Notes under the pieces: generated by a model
What the model saw: the letters and a program-made list of their open reading frames with translations, nothing else
The model's database searches: none
Told to the model about the DNA's origin: nothing
Part shown: positions 44,398 to 55,400 of the stretch, piece after piece
Layout: the number at the start of each line of letters is the position of its first letter
Numbering within the stretch: position 1 is the stretch's first letter
Origin: JAIOZK01 sp964468645
Lineage (GTDB): Bacteria > Bacteroidota > Bacteroidia > Bacteroidales > JAIOZK01
Length of the DNA stretch: 64,000 nt
Reading direction: 5' to 3'
Assembly: GCA_964468645.1 (NCBI GenBank)
Contig: CAYXUU010000029.1
Span: 14,084 to 78,083 of the forward strand
Made by a program: the position numbers and the translations under genes

Positions 44398-45579
44398 TTG
44401 CAAAAAAATATTCTTTTAAAGTTTACCTTGCTTCTGGCAAGCAGTATGACTGTTATGGCAGGTGCTACCATCGCCCCCGCCCTGCCGGAGATACGTGATG
44501 TTTTTTCAGATATTCCCAATGCCTTATTGATCACCAAGCTGGTACTTACCATGCCCGCGATATTTATTGCGATCCTCGCACCAATTGCCGGTTATATCAT
44601 CGATACATTTGGAAGAAAACACCTGCTTGTATGTTGTTCGCTCCTTTACCTGGTAAGTGGTTCTGCAGGATTGTTTCTCAACAATATTTACTGGATTCTT
44701 GTCAGTAGGGCAATACTCGGGATAGCAGTTGCCGGAATTATGACAACAACAACAACCCTTATCGCAGATTATTTTACCGGGAATGAACGGAGGAGGTTTA
44801 TGGGATTCCAGGGGGCATTTATGTCATTTGGTGGCGTGGTATTCATTAGCATTGGTGGAATACTTGCAGATATCGGATGGCGGATCCCGTTTGCGGTTTA
44901 TACCCTGGCTACCATACTGTTCATCTTTACAATGCTGTTTATTTATGAACCGGTGCTCAGGAAGAATCAGGAGGATTCAAAGCCTGCCAGGAAAAAAATT
45001 AAATGGAAACTGCAAACTATCCCAATAATTTATATTGTGGCATTTCTTGGGTTTGTTTTCTTTTTTATGATTATCGTGCAAATGCCCTTTGTTCTGGAAC
45101 ATTTGCTAAAGATCAGTAATACCATGATTGGCATTACCATCAGTGTTTCTATATTAACCGGCGCTGTTATAGCCCTGTTCTATTCAAATATCAAAAAACA
45201 CCTGTCTTTCCCATTAATTTACACCCTCACTTTCTTTTTAATGGGTTCGGGATTTATCATCATCTGTCTGTCAAATTCATATTCTCTTATACTCATCGGC
45301 CTGATATTACAGGGCGCAGGAACCGGAATGATGATGCCAAATTCAAATCTATGGCTGGTCACCCTGGCACCCGAATTGAAAAGGGGGAGAATTGTTGGAT
45401 TACTTTCAACAGCAGTTTATCTCGGACAATTTTTATCCCCCATGATTTTTGAGCCTATCAGCAGATTAATATCCATGCAGAATACATTTGGGACAGCAGG
45501 GGTATTTATGCTCCTGATGTCTGCCAGCTTTGTAGTGCTGCATTACCGGCAGATCAAAAGTGATGGGATTACCACTTAA
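44398..45579 (+). CDS. MFS transporter
   Basis: 393 residues if translation starts at the TTG at 44398, giving QKNILLKFTLLLASSMTVMA at the natural first helix; no ATG is available near, and the next TTG (44392) adds two residues. The frame is open further upstream but that would overlap the divergent DUF2461 gene and is unlikely. There are about 12 membrane helices. The helix 2-3 loop carries GYIIDTFGRKHLL, the major-facilitator motif A. A mid-protein basic loop (KPARKKIKWK) separates the halves. A secondary drug- or metabolite-exporter role is typical; the substrate is unknown. Confidence 0.85.
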   Translation: MQKNILLKFTLLLASSMTVMAGATIAPALPEIRDVFSDIPNALLITKLVLTMPAIFIAILAPIAGYIIDTFGRKHLLVCCSLLYLVSGSAGLFLNNIYWILVSRAILGIAVAGIMTTTTTLIADYFTGNERRRFMGFQGAFMSFGGVVFISIGGILADIGWRIPFAVYTLATILFIFTMLFIYEPVLRKNQEDSKPARKKIKWKLQTIPIIYIVAFLGFVFFFMIIVQMPFVLEHLLKISNTMIGITISVSILTGAVIALFYSNIKKHLSFPLIYTLTFFLMGSGFIIICLSNSYSLILIGLILQGAGTGMMMPNSNLWLVTLAPELKRGRIVGLLSTAVYLGQFLSPMIFEPISRLISMQNTFGTAGVFMLLMSASFVVLHYRQIKSDGITT

Positions 45580-45698
45580 GGCTTAATATACAATCACCTC
45601 TATTTCTTTTTCCATCCGAGTTAATATTTTTAATAATTTCTTCATTTAAGAAGGGACAAATCCTACCTGAAAAGTATTAATAGTAAAACCTTTTTACC

Positions 45699-46556
45699 AT
45701 GAATGAGATAAGAATTCCATGTCCATACATCAGTCAAACAAGACATGTAACCACTGTAATAATACTGATTCTTCTTTCAACTAAATTATACCCCGCAAAT
45801 GGAAACTTCACCGGTGGAGCCAGGTCATCTGGTATGGCAACTGTAACGGTAGTCTGTTCTGGCCTGTGGTCATTAACAGGCAACCAGGCCGGGCTGGCTT
45901 ACCTCCAACATCCGTTAATTGGCATATCCTATAATAACAGGTTCCTCCTTAATGAGCTCAGCACAAAAGCTATCGGGTTCGTATATCCATCAAGATTCGG
46001 AGCCATTGGATTAAGTTTCGATCATTATGGATATTCAAGCTATAATGAAAGTAAAATCGGTCTTGCATATGCAGGTAAACTCGGAAAACATCTGGCTGTT
46101 GGTATTAACCTCGATTATATGCGAACCGCTATCGGTAATGATTACGGAGCAATGGATGTGGTTACCTTTGAATTAGGGTTAATCGCAAAAATTGCCGAAA
46201 ACTTTCGGATCGGCACACATGTCTTTAATCCCATACAGGCCCGTATTGCTGATAATAGTAATGAGAAAATTCCATCAATTTACCAGTTGGGTTTATCCTT
46301 CAACTTCTCTTCCCAGCTAATTACATTTATTGAAGCTGAAAAAAACAGCCTGTATCCACTTAATGTTAAGGTAGGACTGGAATATAACATCAAAGATCTA
46401 TTCTATCTGAGAACAGGTGTAACAACTAATCCAGTAAAAATGTCAATGGGGTTTGGCTTGATCCTGAAAAGATTTTTCATTGATATCGCCAGTACTTACC
46501 ATACTGTCCTTGGTTTTTCACCCTGTATTTCATTAACATATCAGCTCAAGAAATGA
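45699..46556 (+). CDS. PorV/PorQ-like outer-membrane barrel protein
   Basis: 285 residues. The signal peptide is within TVIILILLSTKLYPANG. The mature N-terminus GGARSSGMATVTVVCSGLWS and LTGNQAGLAYLQHPLIGISY is the hallmark of the PorV/PorQ family of FadL-like barrels (the gly-gly-ala-arg, then the Trp-x-x-x-x-Asn-Pro/Gln-Ala-Gly element). The remainder is amphipathic strands ending ISLTYQLKK. PorV-family barrels act as shuttles or anchors in type IX secretion. It overlaps the next gene by 4 bp (ATGA), so the two are translated together. Whether it serves the type IX system or this partner is unknown. Confidence 0.7.
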   Translation: MNEIRIPCPYISQTRHVTTVIILILLSTKLYPANGNFTGGARSSGMATVTVVCSGLWSLTGNQAGLAYLQHPLIGISYNNRFLLNELSTKAIGFVYPSRFGAIGLSFDHYGYSSYNESKIGLAYAGKLGKHLAVGINLDYMRTAIGNDYGAMDVVTFELGLIAKIAENFRIGTHVFNPIQARIADNSNEKIPSIYQLGLSFNFSSQLITFIEAEKNSLYPLNVKVGLEYNIKDLFYLRTGVTTNPVKMSMGFGLILKRFFIDIASTYHTVLGFSPCISLTYQLKK

Positions 46557-48685
46557 ATCATCGTGTTTTATACGTATGGACTGTATTATGCTGTAGCATT
46601 TCTTTTCCCGGCACAGCACAGAATACAGAATCAATAAATTCAATCGGGATGAACTATCTGACTGATATTGCAGAATCTATTGCTGAACAAACTGAAAATG
46701 AACCGGACCTGGCAGAACTGGTAGATGATCTTTTGTTTCTTGCCGAGCATCCTGTAAATCTTAACAGTGATGATATTTACGAGCTGAAAAGACTTCACCT
46801 CCTGAATGATGTCCAGATAAACAGTCTTTTAATGTATAAACGAAAATACGGTAACCTTGTTTCTGTTTATGAGCTACAGGCCATTGATGGATTTGACAAA
46901 GCTGTCCTGGAAAATATTATTCCTTTTATAACAGCGAAGCCAGTTGAGGAATCGTTTGCTGATACCTCCCGATCATTCTTTCAAAATACCAGGCATAAAA
47001 TCATAATGCGATACTCCCGGATACTTGAAGATCAAAAAGGTTATTTAAGAAACGATAGTCTATGGGGATACAACCCCAATAAATATTATCTCGGCAGCCC
47101 GGAGAAATTATATCTGAGGTATTCATGCAGTTACAGTAATAAAATAAGATTCGGGTTTATTGCCGAAAAAGATGCCGGGGAGGTTTTCGTTGCAAACAAC
47201 ATCCCGGATACCATAACAACCATCCTGGACAATAAACTTAAAAAGGGATTTGATTTTTATAGTGTTTACCTTTCTGTTCACCAGTTTAAATTTATAAAGA
47301 CGATGGTTATCGGGGACTATCATCTTCAGTTCGGGCAGGGTTTAACACTCTGGAGCGGGTTTGGTTTTGGAAAGTCGCCTGATGCCATAACGCTCAAAAA
47401 ATACCCCGCAGGGATCAAGCCCAACACCTCATCCAACGAATGCCTTTCTTTTCGTGGAGCCGGGACAACGCTCCAATTCAGAAAGTTGGAGCTTAGTATG
47501 TTTTATTCGCAGAATGCGCTGGATGCCAATGTCACGGCATGGGACAGCATCCATAGTGAAGTTATTGAAGTAAGTACCCTGCAGGAAAGTGGACTTCACA
47601 GAACAGTTAACGAGCTTCTTGACAAAAACATCCTTAAAAGGCAAGTATTTGGTGGCAACCTGAGTTTCAGGTCATCAACTTTCAACATTGGTGTTACTGC
47701 CCTGAATACATCTTATAAAGCTAATATCATACCCAATGACAAACCATACAACCTTTTCGCTTTTAGTGGCAGAAGGATGATTAACCTCGGTTTGGATTTT
47801 AACCTGTTAATAAAGAGATTCAATGTTTTTGGCGAGATAGCATTCAATAATTATGGTGGTATGGGTGTATTGATAGGATCAGTAATCAATATGAATTCAC
47901 TGTTTGACCTTGCGGTTTTATACAGGAATTATGGAAATAAATACTACAGTCATTTTTCGGTTGCATTTTCAGAAAACACCATAAACACCAATGAAGAAGG
48001 ATTTTACCTGGGCATCCATACAAGTCTTTTTTCCGGTTTAGGCCTATCAGCTTATCTTGATATTTTCAGGTTTCCCTGGTTGAAATACCAGATTGATGGT
48101 CCTTCTTATGGCAAAGAAGGATTTGTGCAATTGCATTATAATCCAGGAAAGGATTTCAACTTGTATTTCAGGTTCAGATACAAAAACAAGCAAAAGAATT
48201 GCCATGATGCCGGGGATTTTGTAAATGAGCTTATTCATTATCGCAAATATGGATTCCGTTTTCAAATTGAATACCATCTGTTTGAACACCTGATCCTGAA
48301 AAACAGGGTAGAAAGCATGTATTATAAAAATGGGTACTCAAATAAAGATCAGGGTTACCTGCTGTATCAGGATATTCAGTATCACTTCAGTAAGCCTGGT
48401 ATCAGGTTGTACTTCAGGTATGCGTTATTCGATACTGACAATTGGAGCTCGAGAATATATGCCTATGAAAATGATGTGCTTTATGCCTTTACCATCCCGG
48501 CATATTATGATAAAGGGACGAGGATATATATTATGATAAAGTGGTCACCTATCCGAAAACTGAATATCTGGGTTAGGATATCAAGAACGATTTATGATAA
48601 TAAGAAATGTGTTGGTTCAGGTTTGAATGAAATTGATGGAAACACAAGCTCAGAAATTAAGTTGCAAGCACAATATAAATTTTAA
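46553..48685 (+). CDS. outer-membrane barrel protein with N-terminal helix-hairpin-helix domain
   Basis: 710 residues; the ATG overlaps the upstream stop (ATGA). A signal peptide ends SFPGTAQ. Residues about 40-125 form a ComEA-type helix-hairpin-helix domain: HPVNLNSDDIYELKRLHLLN, INSLLMYKRKYGNLVSVYEL and QAIDGFDKAVLENIIPFI. This fold usually binds DNA, and ComEA itself binds incoming DNA in the periplasm. The remaining 580 residues are beta-barrel strands (RLYFRYALFDTDNWSSRIYA; WVRISRTIYDNKK), ending QAQYKF with terminal Phe. An HHH domain hung on an outer-membrane barrel suggests a periplasmic plug or a DNA-uptake role. Coupled to the PorV-like gene. Confidence 0.75.
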   Translation: MNHRVLYVWTVLCCSISFPGTAQNTESINSIGMNYLTDIAESIAEQTENEPDLAELVDDLLFLAEHPVNLNSDDIYELKRLHLLNDVQINSLLMYKRKYGNLVSVYELQAIDGFDKAVLENIIPFITAKPVEESFADTSRSFFQNTRHKIIMRYSRILEDQKGYLRNDSLWGYNPNKYYLGSPEKLYLRYSCSYSNKIRFGFIAEKDAGEVFVANNIPDTITTILDNKLKKGFDFYSVYLSVHQFKFIKTMVIGDYHLQFGQGLTLWSGFGFGKSPDAITLKKYPAGIKPNTSSNECLSFRGAGTTLQFRKLELSMFYSQNALDANVTAWDSIHSEVIEVSTLQESGLHRTVNELLDKNILKRQVFGGNLSFRSSTFNIGVTALNTSYKANIIPNDKPYNLFAFSGRRMINLGLDFNLLIKRFNVFGEIAFNNYGGMGVLIGSVINMNSLFDLAVLYRNYGNKYYSHFSVAFSENTINTNEEGFYLGIHTSLFSGLGLSAYLDIFRFPWLKYQIDGPSYGKEGFVQLHYNPGKDFNLYFRFRYKNKQKNCHDAGDFVNELIHYRKYGFRFQIEYHLFEHLILKNRVESMYYKNGYSNKDQGYLLYQDIQYHFSKPGIRLYFRYALFDTDNWSSRIYAYENDVLYAFTIPAYYDKGTRIYIMIKWSPIRKLNIWVRISRTIYDNKKCVGSGLNEIDGNTSSEIKLQAQYKF

Positions 48686-48754
48686 GATTTTTATAGGCTT
48701 AATACATATATTTCTTAACTTGAGCTCCTGTTTTTAACTTAAAATATAAGTATC

Positions 48755-49417
48755 ATGTTAGAATGGTGGGAATCCTTAGCGACATTTGAAAAAATATTCT
48801 GGTATATTGCTATCCCTTTTTCGGTAATTCTATTAATACAAATTATCCTTACATTTGTTGGCATCAGCGGTAGTTCAGATGATTTTGACACTCATATGCC
48901 CGATTCCACTGATATCGATCTGGATACAGATGTTACAGCAGAATCCGAGTTTCATGATGGTGGTATTCATCATGATGGAATAGAAGTGACAGATCATGGT
49001 GGTTTACCCTTTGCAGTATTTACATTCAGGAATTTCATTGCTTTCTTTACCGTATTTGGTTGGGCCGGAATTACAGGTATCCATGCAGATTTCCCTACAT
49101 TCTGGACCATAGTATTTGCAACAGTACTTGGAATTGGAATGATGTTTTTGATCTCGCTTCTCTTTTACAGCATTGGAAAACTTGTTGAGAGTGGCAATAT
49201 GGACATTCATAATGCAATCAACCAGGTTGGGAATGTATATATTCCAATTAAAGCTAATAGAGGTAATATTGGCAAGATACAGGTGAACATCCAGGATTCT
49301 CTCAGGGAAATGCGGGCGATAACAAAACAGGATGAAGATCTGCCAACGGGAACGGTTATTAAAGTTATCGGTATCGTAAGTGGGAACATCCTCGTTGTAA
49401 AAAAGTTCAGTGAATAA
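48755..49417 (+). CDS. YqiJ/NfeD-like membrane protein (OB fold)
   Basis: 220 residues. Three membrane segments (FWYIAIPFSVILLIQIILTF; AVFTFRNFIAFFTVFGWAGI; WTIVFATVLGIGMMFLISLL) flank an acidic/His-rich loop (DDFDTHMPDSTDIDLDTD; FHDGGIHHDG). The C-terminal 70 residues form an OB-fold-like domain (NQVGNVYIPIKANRGNIGKI, EDLPTGTVIKVIGIVSGNIL). NfeD-type and YqiJ proteins are encoded next to flotillins and pair with them in membrane microdomains. The flotillin gene begins 26 bp downstream on the same strand, matching that pattern. Inner membrane. Confidence 0.82.
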   Translation: MLEWWESLATFEKIFWYIAIPFSVILLIQIILTFVGISGSSDDFDTHMPDSTDIDLDTDVTAESEFHDGGIHHDGIEVTDHGGLPFAVFTFRNFIAFFTVFGWAGITGIHADFPTFWTIVFATVLGIGMMFLISLLFYSIGKLVESGNMDIHNAINQVGNVYIPIKANRGNIGKIQVNIQDSLREMRAITKQDEDLPTGTVIKVIGIVSGNILVVKKFSE

Positions 49418-49443
49418 AGTAACAACCAATATATTATTAAATT

Positions 49444-50901
49444 ATGTATAGTTTAACCTTAGTTATTGTTATTGTAGTAATTGTTTTTATTACAATTCTG
49501 GCGCTCTTCACAAGATATAAACGATGTCCTTCTGACAAAATTCTTGTTATTTACGGAAAGACAGGCAAAACCAAAACAGGAGTCTCCAGGTCTGCCAAAA
49601 CGATTCATGGTGGGGCCGCTTTTATTTGGCCACTAATTCAGAATTATGCCTTTCTCGATCTTACACCTATATCACTTGAAGTTAATCTTACCAATGCACT
49701 GTCAAGGCAAAATATTCGTATTGATGTGCCCTCAAGATTTACTGTTGGTATTTCTACAGAAGTCGGCGTTATGACCAATGCGGCTGAGCGTTTGCTGGGG
49801 CTTGATATGACTCACATACAGGAACTTGCCAAAGATATTATTTTCGGACAGTTAAGGCTGGTTGTCGCAACCATGGATATCGAAGAAATTAATACCGACA
49901 GGGATAAATTCCTGGCCAATGTTTCTCAGAACGTTGAAGCTGAACTACAAAAAATAGGTTTAAAGCTCATTAATGTTAATGTCACTGATATTCGTGACGA
50001 ATCACAGTATATTGAAGCACTCGGTAAAGAAGCAGCTGCCAAGGCCATTAATGATGCCAAAAAATCGGTTGCGGAAAAGAACAGGGATGGATCTATTGGT
50101 GAAGCAAATGCACTTCAGCAGGAAAGAATTATGGTTGCAGATGCAAATTCAAAAGCAGTCGATGGGGAAAATACGGCACAAATTACCATAGCCCAATCCA
50201 ATGCAAACAGAAGAGAAAAGGAAGCCGAAGCAGAAAGACTGGCAATGGCAGCTGAAAAAGTACAGAACGCAAAGGCCCTGGCCGAAGCCTATGAAGCAGA
50301 AAAAAATGCGGAAGATGTCAGAGCTACCAGGGTAAAATCAACACAAACCGCAGATATCGTTGTGCCTGCTGAAATTGAAAAAAGCAAAGTTGAAATTGAC
50401 TCTGAAGCCATTGCTGAACAAAAAAGAAGAATTGCCAAAGGTGAAGCCGATGCTATCGTTGCAAAAAAAATGGCCGAAGCAAAAGGTATTTATGAAGTAC
50501 TGACCAAACAGGCAGAAGGATTTACTGAACTGGTAAAGGCAGCTGATCAAAACTCAAGGGATGCTGTACTGCTGATGATAGCTGATAAACTACCCGAATT
50601 GGTTAAGACCCAGGTTGAAGCGATTAAGAACCTAAAGATAGATAAAATTACTGTCTGGGACTCACAGGCCGGTGAAGGCAAATCACCTACTACAGCAAAC
50701 TTCCTTTCCGGAATGTTTAAATCTATACCCCCACTTGACGAGTTATTTAAGATGGCAGGGATAGAACTACCGGATTATCTGAAAGGAAAAAATGCGGGCG
50801 AGGTTGAAGGAAAGATCCAGGCATCAAATGAATCTGACACTGAAGACAAAAATGATAATAAAGTTGATGGTATTGAGGATATTGAGAAAAGTGGGGAATA
50901 G
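49444..50901 (+). CDS. flotillin-like protein (YqiK/FloT type)
   Basis: 485 residues. One N-terminal membrane helix (3-22) leads into an SPFH/band-7 domain (KRCPSDKILVIYG, TIHGGAAFIWPLIQNYAFLD, LPSRFTVGISTE-like strands), then a long coiled coil rich in Ala/Glu/Lys (about 195-345: NANRREKEAEAERLAMAAEK, SEAIAEQKRRIAKGEADAIV). The C-terminal oligomerisation region includes LLMIADKLPELVKTQVEAIK, then LSGMFKSIPPLDELFKMAG and an acidic tail. Flotillins form membrane scaffolds (functional microdomains) affecting fluidity and signalling. The YqiJ/NfeD-like gene 26 bp upstream is its expected partner. Confidence 0.9.
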   Translation: MYSLTLVIVIVVIVFITILALFTRYKRCPSDKILVIYGKTGKTKTGVSRSAKTIHGGAAFIWPLIQNYAFLDLTPISLEVNLTNALSRQNIRIDVPSRFTVGISTEVGVMTNAAERLLGLDMTHIQELAKDIIFGQLRLVVATMDIEEINTDRDKFLANVSQNVEAELQKIGLKLINVNVTDIRDESQYIEALGKEAAAKAINDAKKSVAEKNRDGSIGEANALQQERIMVADANSKAVDGENTAQITIAQSNANRREKEAEAERLAMAAEKVQNAKALAEAYEAEKNAEDVRATRVKSTQTADIVVPAEIEKSKVEIDSEAIAEQKRRIAKGEADAIVAKKMAEAKGIYEVLTKQAEGFTELVKAADQNSRDAVLLMIADKLPELVKTQVEAIKNLKIDKITVWDSQAGEGKSPTTANFLSGMFKSIPPLDELFKMAGIELPDYLKGKNAGEVEGKIQASNESDTEDKNDNKVDGIEDIEKSGE

Positions 50902-50921
50902 TAAGAATAATAATCAGACAT

Positions 50922-51857
50922 CTAATACATTTTCCCCCGTTTGACAAGATAGGGTACCAATATCTGTTCAAAGCCTTTATTGATATCAGCCTCAATAAAA
51001 TCGATTTGATATTGTGCACAACGAAGAATGATCTCCTTTTTATAGTCTGCGATCAGCCGGGTATAATTATCACGGACTTCCAGGGGGTTCAGTTTTATTT
51101 CTTCTCCGGTTTCCATATCAATAAAACGGTGCGGGCGATTTGAATATTCAAATTCCTCTTCCCTGCTTTTATCCGTTACATGAAACAATACCACTTCATG
51201 TTTGTTGTGTTTCAGATGCTGAAGTGCTGAAAATATGGCTTCCGGATCATGCCTGTTCTCAAACATATCGGTCATTATAACGACCAGCGAACGCCTGTGG
51301 ATCTTTTCAGCTATGAGATGCAAAGATTCTGCCGTAGATGTTTTTCTTCTGGAACTTAATGAAGCCAGCTCCAACATTTTCTCAAGCTCAATAAAGAGGT
51401 TTTTATAATGTATGGTACTTGAGCGCACAGGTGTAGATTGTTCAATGAATTCTGCGAACACCTGCAATCCCACAGCATCACGCTGTTTTTTCATCATAAA
51501 GATAAGCGCGGCAGCTGCATAAATTGAAAAAACGACTTTGTTTAGGTGTTCCGGGGAAGGGTGTTTGATAACAGGAAAATGCATTGATGATGAGTTATCA
51601 ATAACAAGCTGACATCTCAGGTTGGTTTCCTCTTCGTATCGTTTCACATACAATCGATCCGTTCTTCCGTATAATTTCCAATCTATATTCTTAATGCTCT
51701 CCCCGGTATTATACAGCCTGTGTTCCGCAAATTCAACCGAGAATCCATGAAAAGGGCTTTTATGTAATCCGGTAATAAAGCCTTCCACAACCTGCCTGGC
51801 AATGAATTCCAGCGATGTAAACTGTTGTAATTGGCTCTGGTCGATTATTGAAGGCAT
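50922..51857 (-). CDS. DUF58 protein (vWA-like)
   Basis: 311 residues, cytoplasmic. The DUF58 signature is RLYNTGESIKNIDWKLYGRT followed by DRLYVKRYEEETNLRC. A degenerate von Willebrand A fold follows: LVIDNSSSMHFP (MIDAS-like DxSxS), then VVIMTDMFEN. DUF58 proteins usually lie next to MoxR AAA ATPases and act with them in chaperone-like complexes; no MoxR gene is next to it here. It is downstream of trxA and dnaE on the same strand with 137 bp between trxA and this start, and it converges with the flotillin gene with only 20 bp between stops. The C-terminus (IDFIEADINKGFEQILVPYL) is full. Confidence 0.88.
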   Translation of the reverse strand: MPSIIDQSQLQQFTSLEFIARQVVEGFITGLHKSPFHGFSVEFAEHRLYNTGESIKNIDWKLYGRTDRLYVKRYEEETNLRCQLVIDNSSSMHFPVIKHPSPEHLNKVVFSIYAAAALIFMMKKQRDAVGLQVFAEFIEQSTPVRSSTIHYKNLFIELEKMLELASLSSRRKTSTAESLHLIAEKIHRRSLVVIMTDMFENRHDPEAIFSALQHLKHNKHEVVLFHVTDKSREEEFEYSNRPHRFIDMETGEEIKLNPLEVRDNYTRLIADYKKEIILRCAQYQIDFIEADINKGFEQILVPYLVKRGKMY

Positions 51858-51994
51858 AACACTGGCTGATGTGTAAAATAAAACGGCGTGTAAAGATTAA
51901 TATTATATTATTCCGTCATCAGGTGTCCGGAATAAAAAACATAACTGATCCGGTTTCAGTTCAGCTATATCAGGCTAATATTCTGAGCGTATAA

Positions 51995-52312
51995 TTATAA
52001 TAACGCTTCAAGTTTGGTAACAAGAACTTGTTTTGGTACTGCACCAACCTGCTTATCGACAACATTACCTCCTTTGAAGAATAATATGGTGGGAATATTA
52101 CGAATACCGAATTTCGAGGAAATCCCCGGATTAAGATCTACATTTACTTTCCCGACCGTTGCCTTATCACCATATTCATTACCTATCTCTTCTACGATAG
52201 GACCAACCATTCTGCAGGGGCCACACCATTCAGCCCAGAAATCAACAATCACGGGTTTATCTGATTTCAATACTAATTCATCGAAATTTGCATCTGTAAA
52301 TTCTAATGCCAT
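51995..52312 (-). CDS. trxA: thioredoxin
   Basis: 105 residues, the normal length. The active site is WAEWCGPC with Cys30 and Cys33, the cis-proline element is RNIPTILFF, and the N-terminal strand is KPVIVDFW. It reduces protein disulfides in the cytoplasm, fed by thioredoxin reductase. It lies 120 bp downstream of dnaE on the same strand; this dnaE-trxA neighbourhood recurs in Bacteroidota. Confidence 0.95.
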   Translation of the reverse strand: MALEFTDANFDELVLKSDKPVIVDFWAEWCGPCRMVGPIVEEIGNEYGDKATVGKVNVDLNPGISSKFGIRNIPTILFFKGGNVVDKQVGAVPKQVLVTKLEALL

Positions 52313-52432
52313 AATAATATGATTTTTAAAGGTTAAATATAAAACTGCCCAAAGATAAAACTTATTTCTTTTTTTAATGATGATTTTCTGGTATCATATT
52401 CTTAATTCAAACAACATTTTTATTTCATGCTA

Positions 52433-55400
52433 TTAATTTATCCGGAATTCTATATCGCTAAGGTTTTTAACAGCATTAATAAATTTAACGGGATGAACTT
52501 TTGATTTTTTAGGTTTCATTTCTACAATGATGTTTTCTTCCCTGCTCATTAATTGCAGTTTCAGGTCACTTTTGCCTGAGCTATGATTAACCATTTCAAG
52601 CAGTTTATGAATAAAATCATCATCAACACTTTCTGAGGGTATTCTGAGTATTATCTCGCGGGTTAATTGCTCAAGCGCTTCCGGCAGATAGCTCACATTT
52701 GTAATCTTTATTTCAAGCTGGTTAGGGTCATTAAATCTGGGACTTATTCTGGCCTTAATGAGGAGATATAACCCATCTACCATGAAATGCTTAAACCTCA
52801 GGTAGTCTTCTGAAAAAAGAACCAGTGATGTAGAGTCAGTAAAATCTTCCAGGAAGAAGCGTCCGAAAGGCTTTCCATTACGGCTTGTCCGGTGCTCTAC
52901 ATTGGAGACCATCCCGGCGAATGTAACCACTTTATTCCTGTATTTATTAAGATTCTCGATCAGGTCACCAATGTTGTGTGTACAAAAGTTCTGCATTTCA
53001 ATTCTATAATCATCCAGTGGATGGCCTGAAATATAAAATCCTGTTACTTCCTTTTCGAATTTCAGTTGTTGAATCTTACTCCACGGATCACATGCTGGCA
53101 AGGGTATATCCAGAACCTGTACATCTGTATCCTCACCAAAGAGTGAAACCTGTGAAGAATTCATTTTTTCCTGATAGGTTGCTGCATGTTTTACAATCTT
53201 CTCAATAAAGATCACATCATCGGTATTTTCCCTGTAGAAATACTGGGCTCTATGTGAATTTTTGAAACAGTCAAAAGCCCCTGCATATGCCAGGGCCTCA
53301 AAACACCTTCTATTCACTGATCTCAGGTTTACACGTTTTGCAAAATCAAAAATATCGCTGTAGGAACCATTCTCCTTTCGTTCTCTGATAATCTCCTTTA
53401 CAGCAGCCTCTCCAACACCTTTAATAGCTGCCAGGCCAAATAAAATCTCGCCTTTCTGGTTAACTGTAAAATTGAGTTCACTTTCATTTACGTTGGGGCC
53501 CTGAACAGGAATATTATGTCTTTTACATTCATCAATAAAGAAAGTAATCTTCTTTATATCATTCAGGTTGTGGGTTAATACGGCAGCCATATATTCTGCC
53601 GGATAATGCGCTTTAAGGTAGGCAGTATGATAGGCAATAACTGAATAGGCTGCTGAGTGAGACCTGTTGAAGCCATACTCCGCAAATCGTTCCATGATCT
53701 GGTAGATCTCATCAGCCTTATTTTGATCAATCTCTTTTTTTGCGGCTCCTTCAATGAATACCTCTTTTTGAGTTTCCATAACCGCCCTGTCTTTCTTTCC
53801 CATAGCCCGCCTGAGCAGGTCGGCCTGTCCTAATGTAAAACCACCGATGATCTGGGCTGTTTGCATGATCTGTTCCTGGTAAACCATGATCCCGTAGGTG
53901 GGCTTCAGTATATCCTCCAGCCAGGGATGTGGGAAATCAACTTTCTCCCTCCCGTGTTTACGATTAATGAATACGGGTATATAGTTCATGGGCCCCGGAC
54001 GGTAGAGGGCATTCATAGCAATCAGATCTTCAAGGTTATTGGGTTTGAGCTCTTTGAGGTATCCTCGCATACCTTCCGACTCGAACTGGAATGTGCCAAC
54101 AGTATCTCCCCGTTGGTAAAGCTCAAATGTTTTTGTGTCGTCAGGTGATATTTTTTCAATATCAATCGTAATCCCATGCTTTAACCTGACATTTTCAATA
54201 CCATCTTTTATTATTGACAGGGTTTTCAAACCCAGGAAATCCATTTTAAGCATACCCACCGATTCAACCAGCTTACCCTCATACTGGGTTACCATAAGTC
54301 TCGAGTCCTTTGAGGTACTTAACGGGAGGTTGTTGATCAGGTCATCCGGTCCTATGATAACCCCACATGCATGGGTGCCTGTATGTCGGGCGGAACCTTC
54401 CAGTGTTTCGGCAAACTGCAGGGTTTTCTTTGCAAGTGGTTCACCCTTCTTTTTTATCTCATTCAGTTCAGGTACCTCTTTATAGGCATCAACCAGTGTA
54501 ATACCCGGTCGTTCGGGAACCAGTTTAGCAATGCGATCAGCTTCATTCAGAGGAAGCTTCAGAACCCGTGCTACATCACGTATAGCCGACTTGGCTGCCA
54601 TCGTTCCGAAGGTAACGATCTGAGCAACCTTATCACTGCCATATTTCTCAACAACATAATCCAGCACCTTATCACGTCCTTCATCATCAAAATCAACATC
54701 AATATCAGGCATGCTAATACGTTCGGGATTAAGGAAACGTTCAAAAAGAAGATTGTATCTGATTGGATCAATGTTGGTAATTCCCGTGCAATATGCAACA
54801 GCAGACCCTGCAGCAGAACCCCGTCCCGGGCCAACAATAACGCCCATTTTTCTGGCTGCAGCAATAAAATCCTGTACAATCAGAAAGTATCCGGGAAATC
54901 CCATACCCTTGATAATATTCAATTCATGTTCAAGACGTTCACGAATCTCGTCGGTAATCTCAGAATAAACTCGCTTTGCTCCCTCAAAAGTAATATGCCG
55001 TAAATAATCATCCTCATCATCGAATGACTCAGGAAGTGGAAAGCGTGGCAAGATTATTTCTGACTTAATATCAAAATCCTCAATTTTATCGACAATTTCG
55101 CGGGTATTCTCAAGGGCTTCAGGATATTCTTTAAACAATCCGGCCATTTCATCCGGCGTTTTAAGGTATTCCTGCCCTGTATATTCCATAGCGGTATTAT
55201 CGTCGAGGTCTTTACCTGTATTAAGACAAATCAGAATTTTATGTGCATCATAATCTTCTGCATTTATAAAATGAACATCGTTGGTAGCAATTATCTTACG
55301 ATTATACTTTCGTGCAATTTTTATCAGGCTGCTGTTAACCTTCTTCTGCTCATCCAAACCGTGATTCTGTAGTTCAAGGTAAAAGTCATCCCCAAAAATA

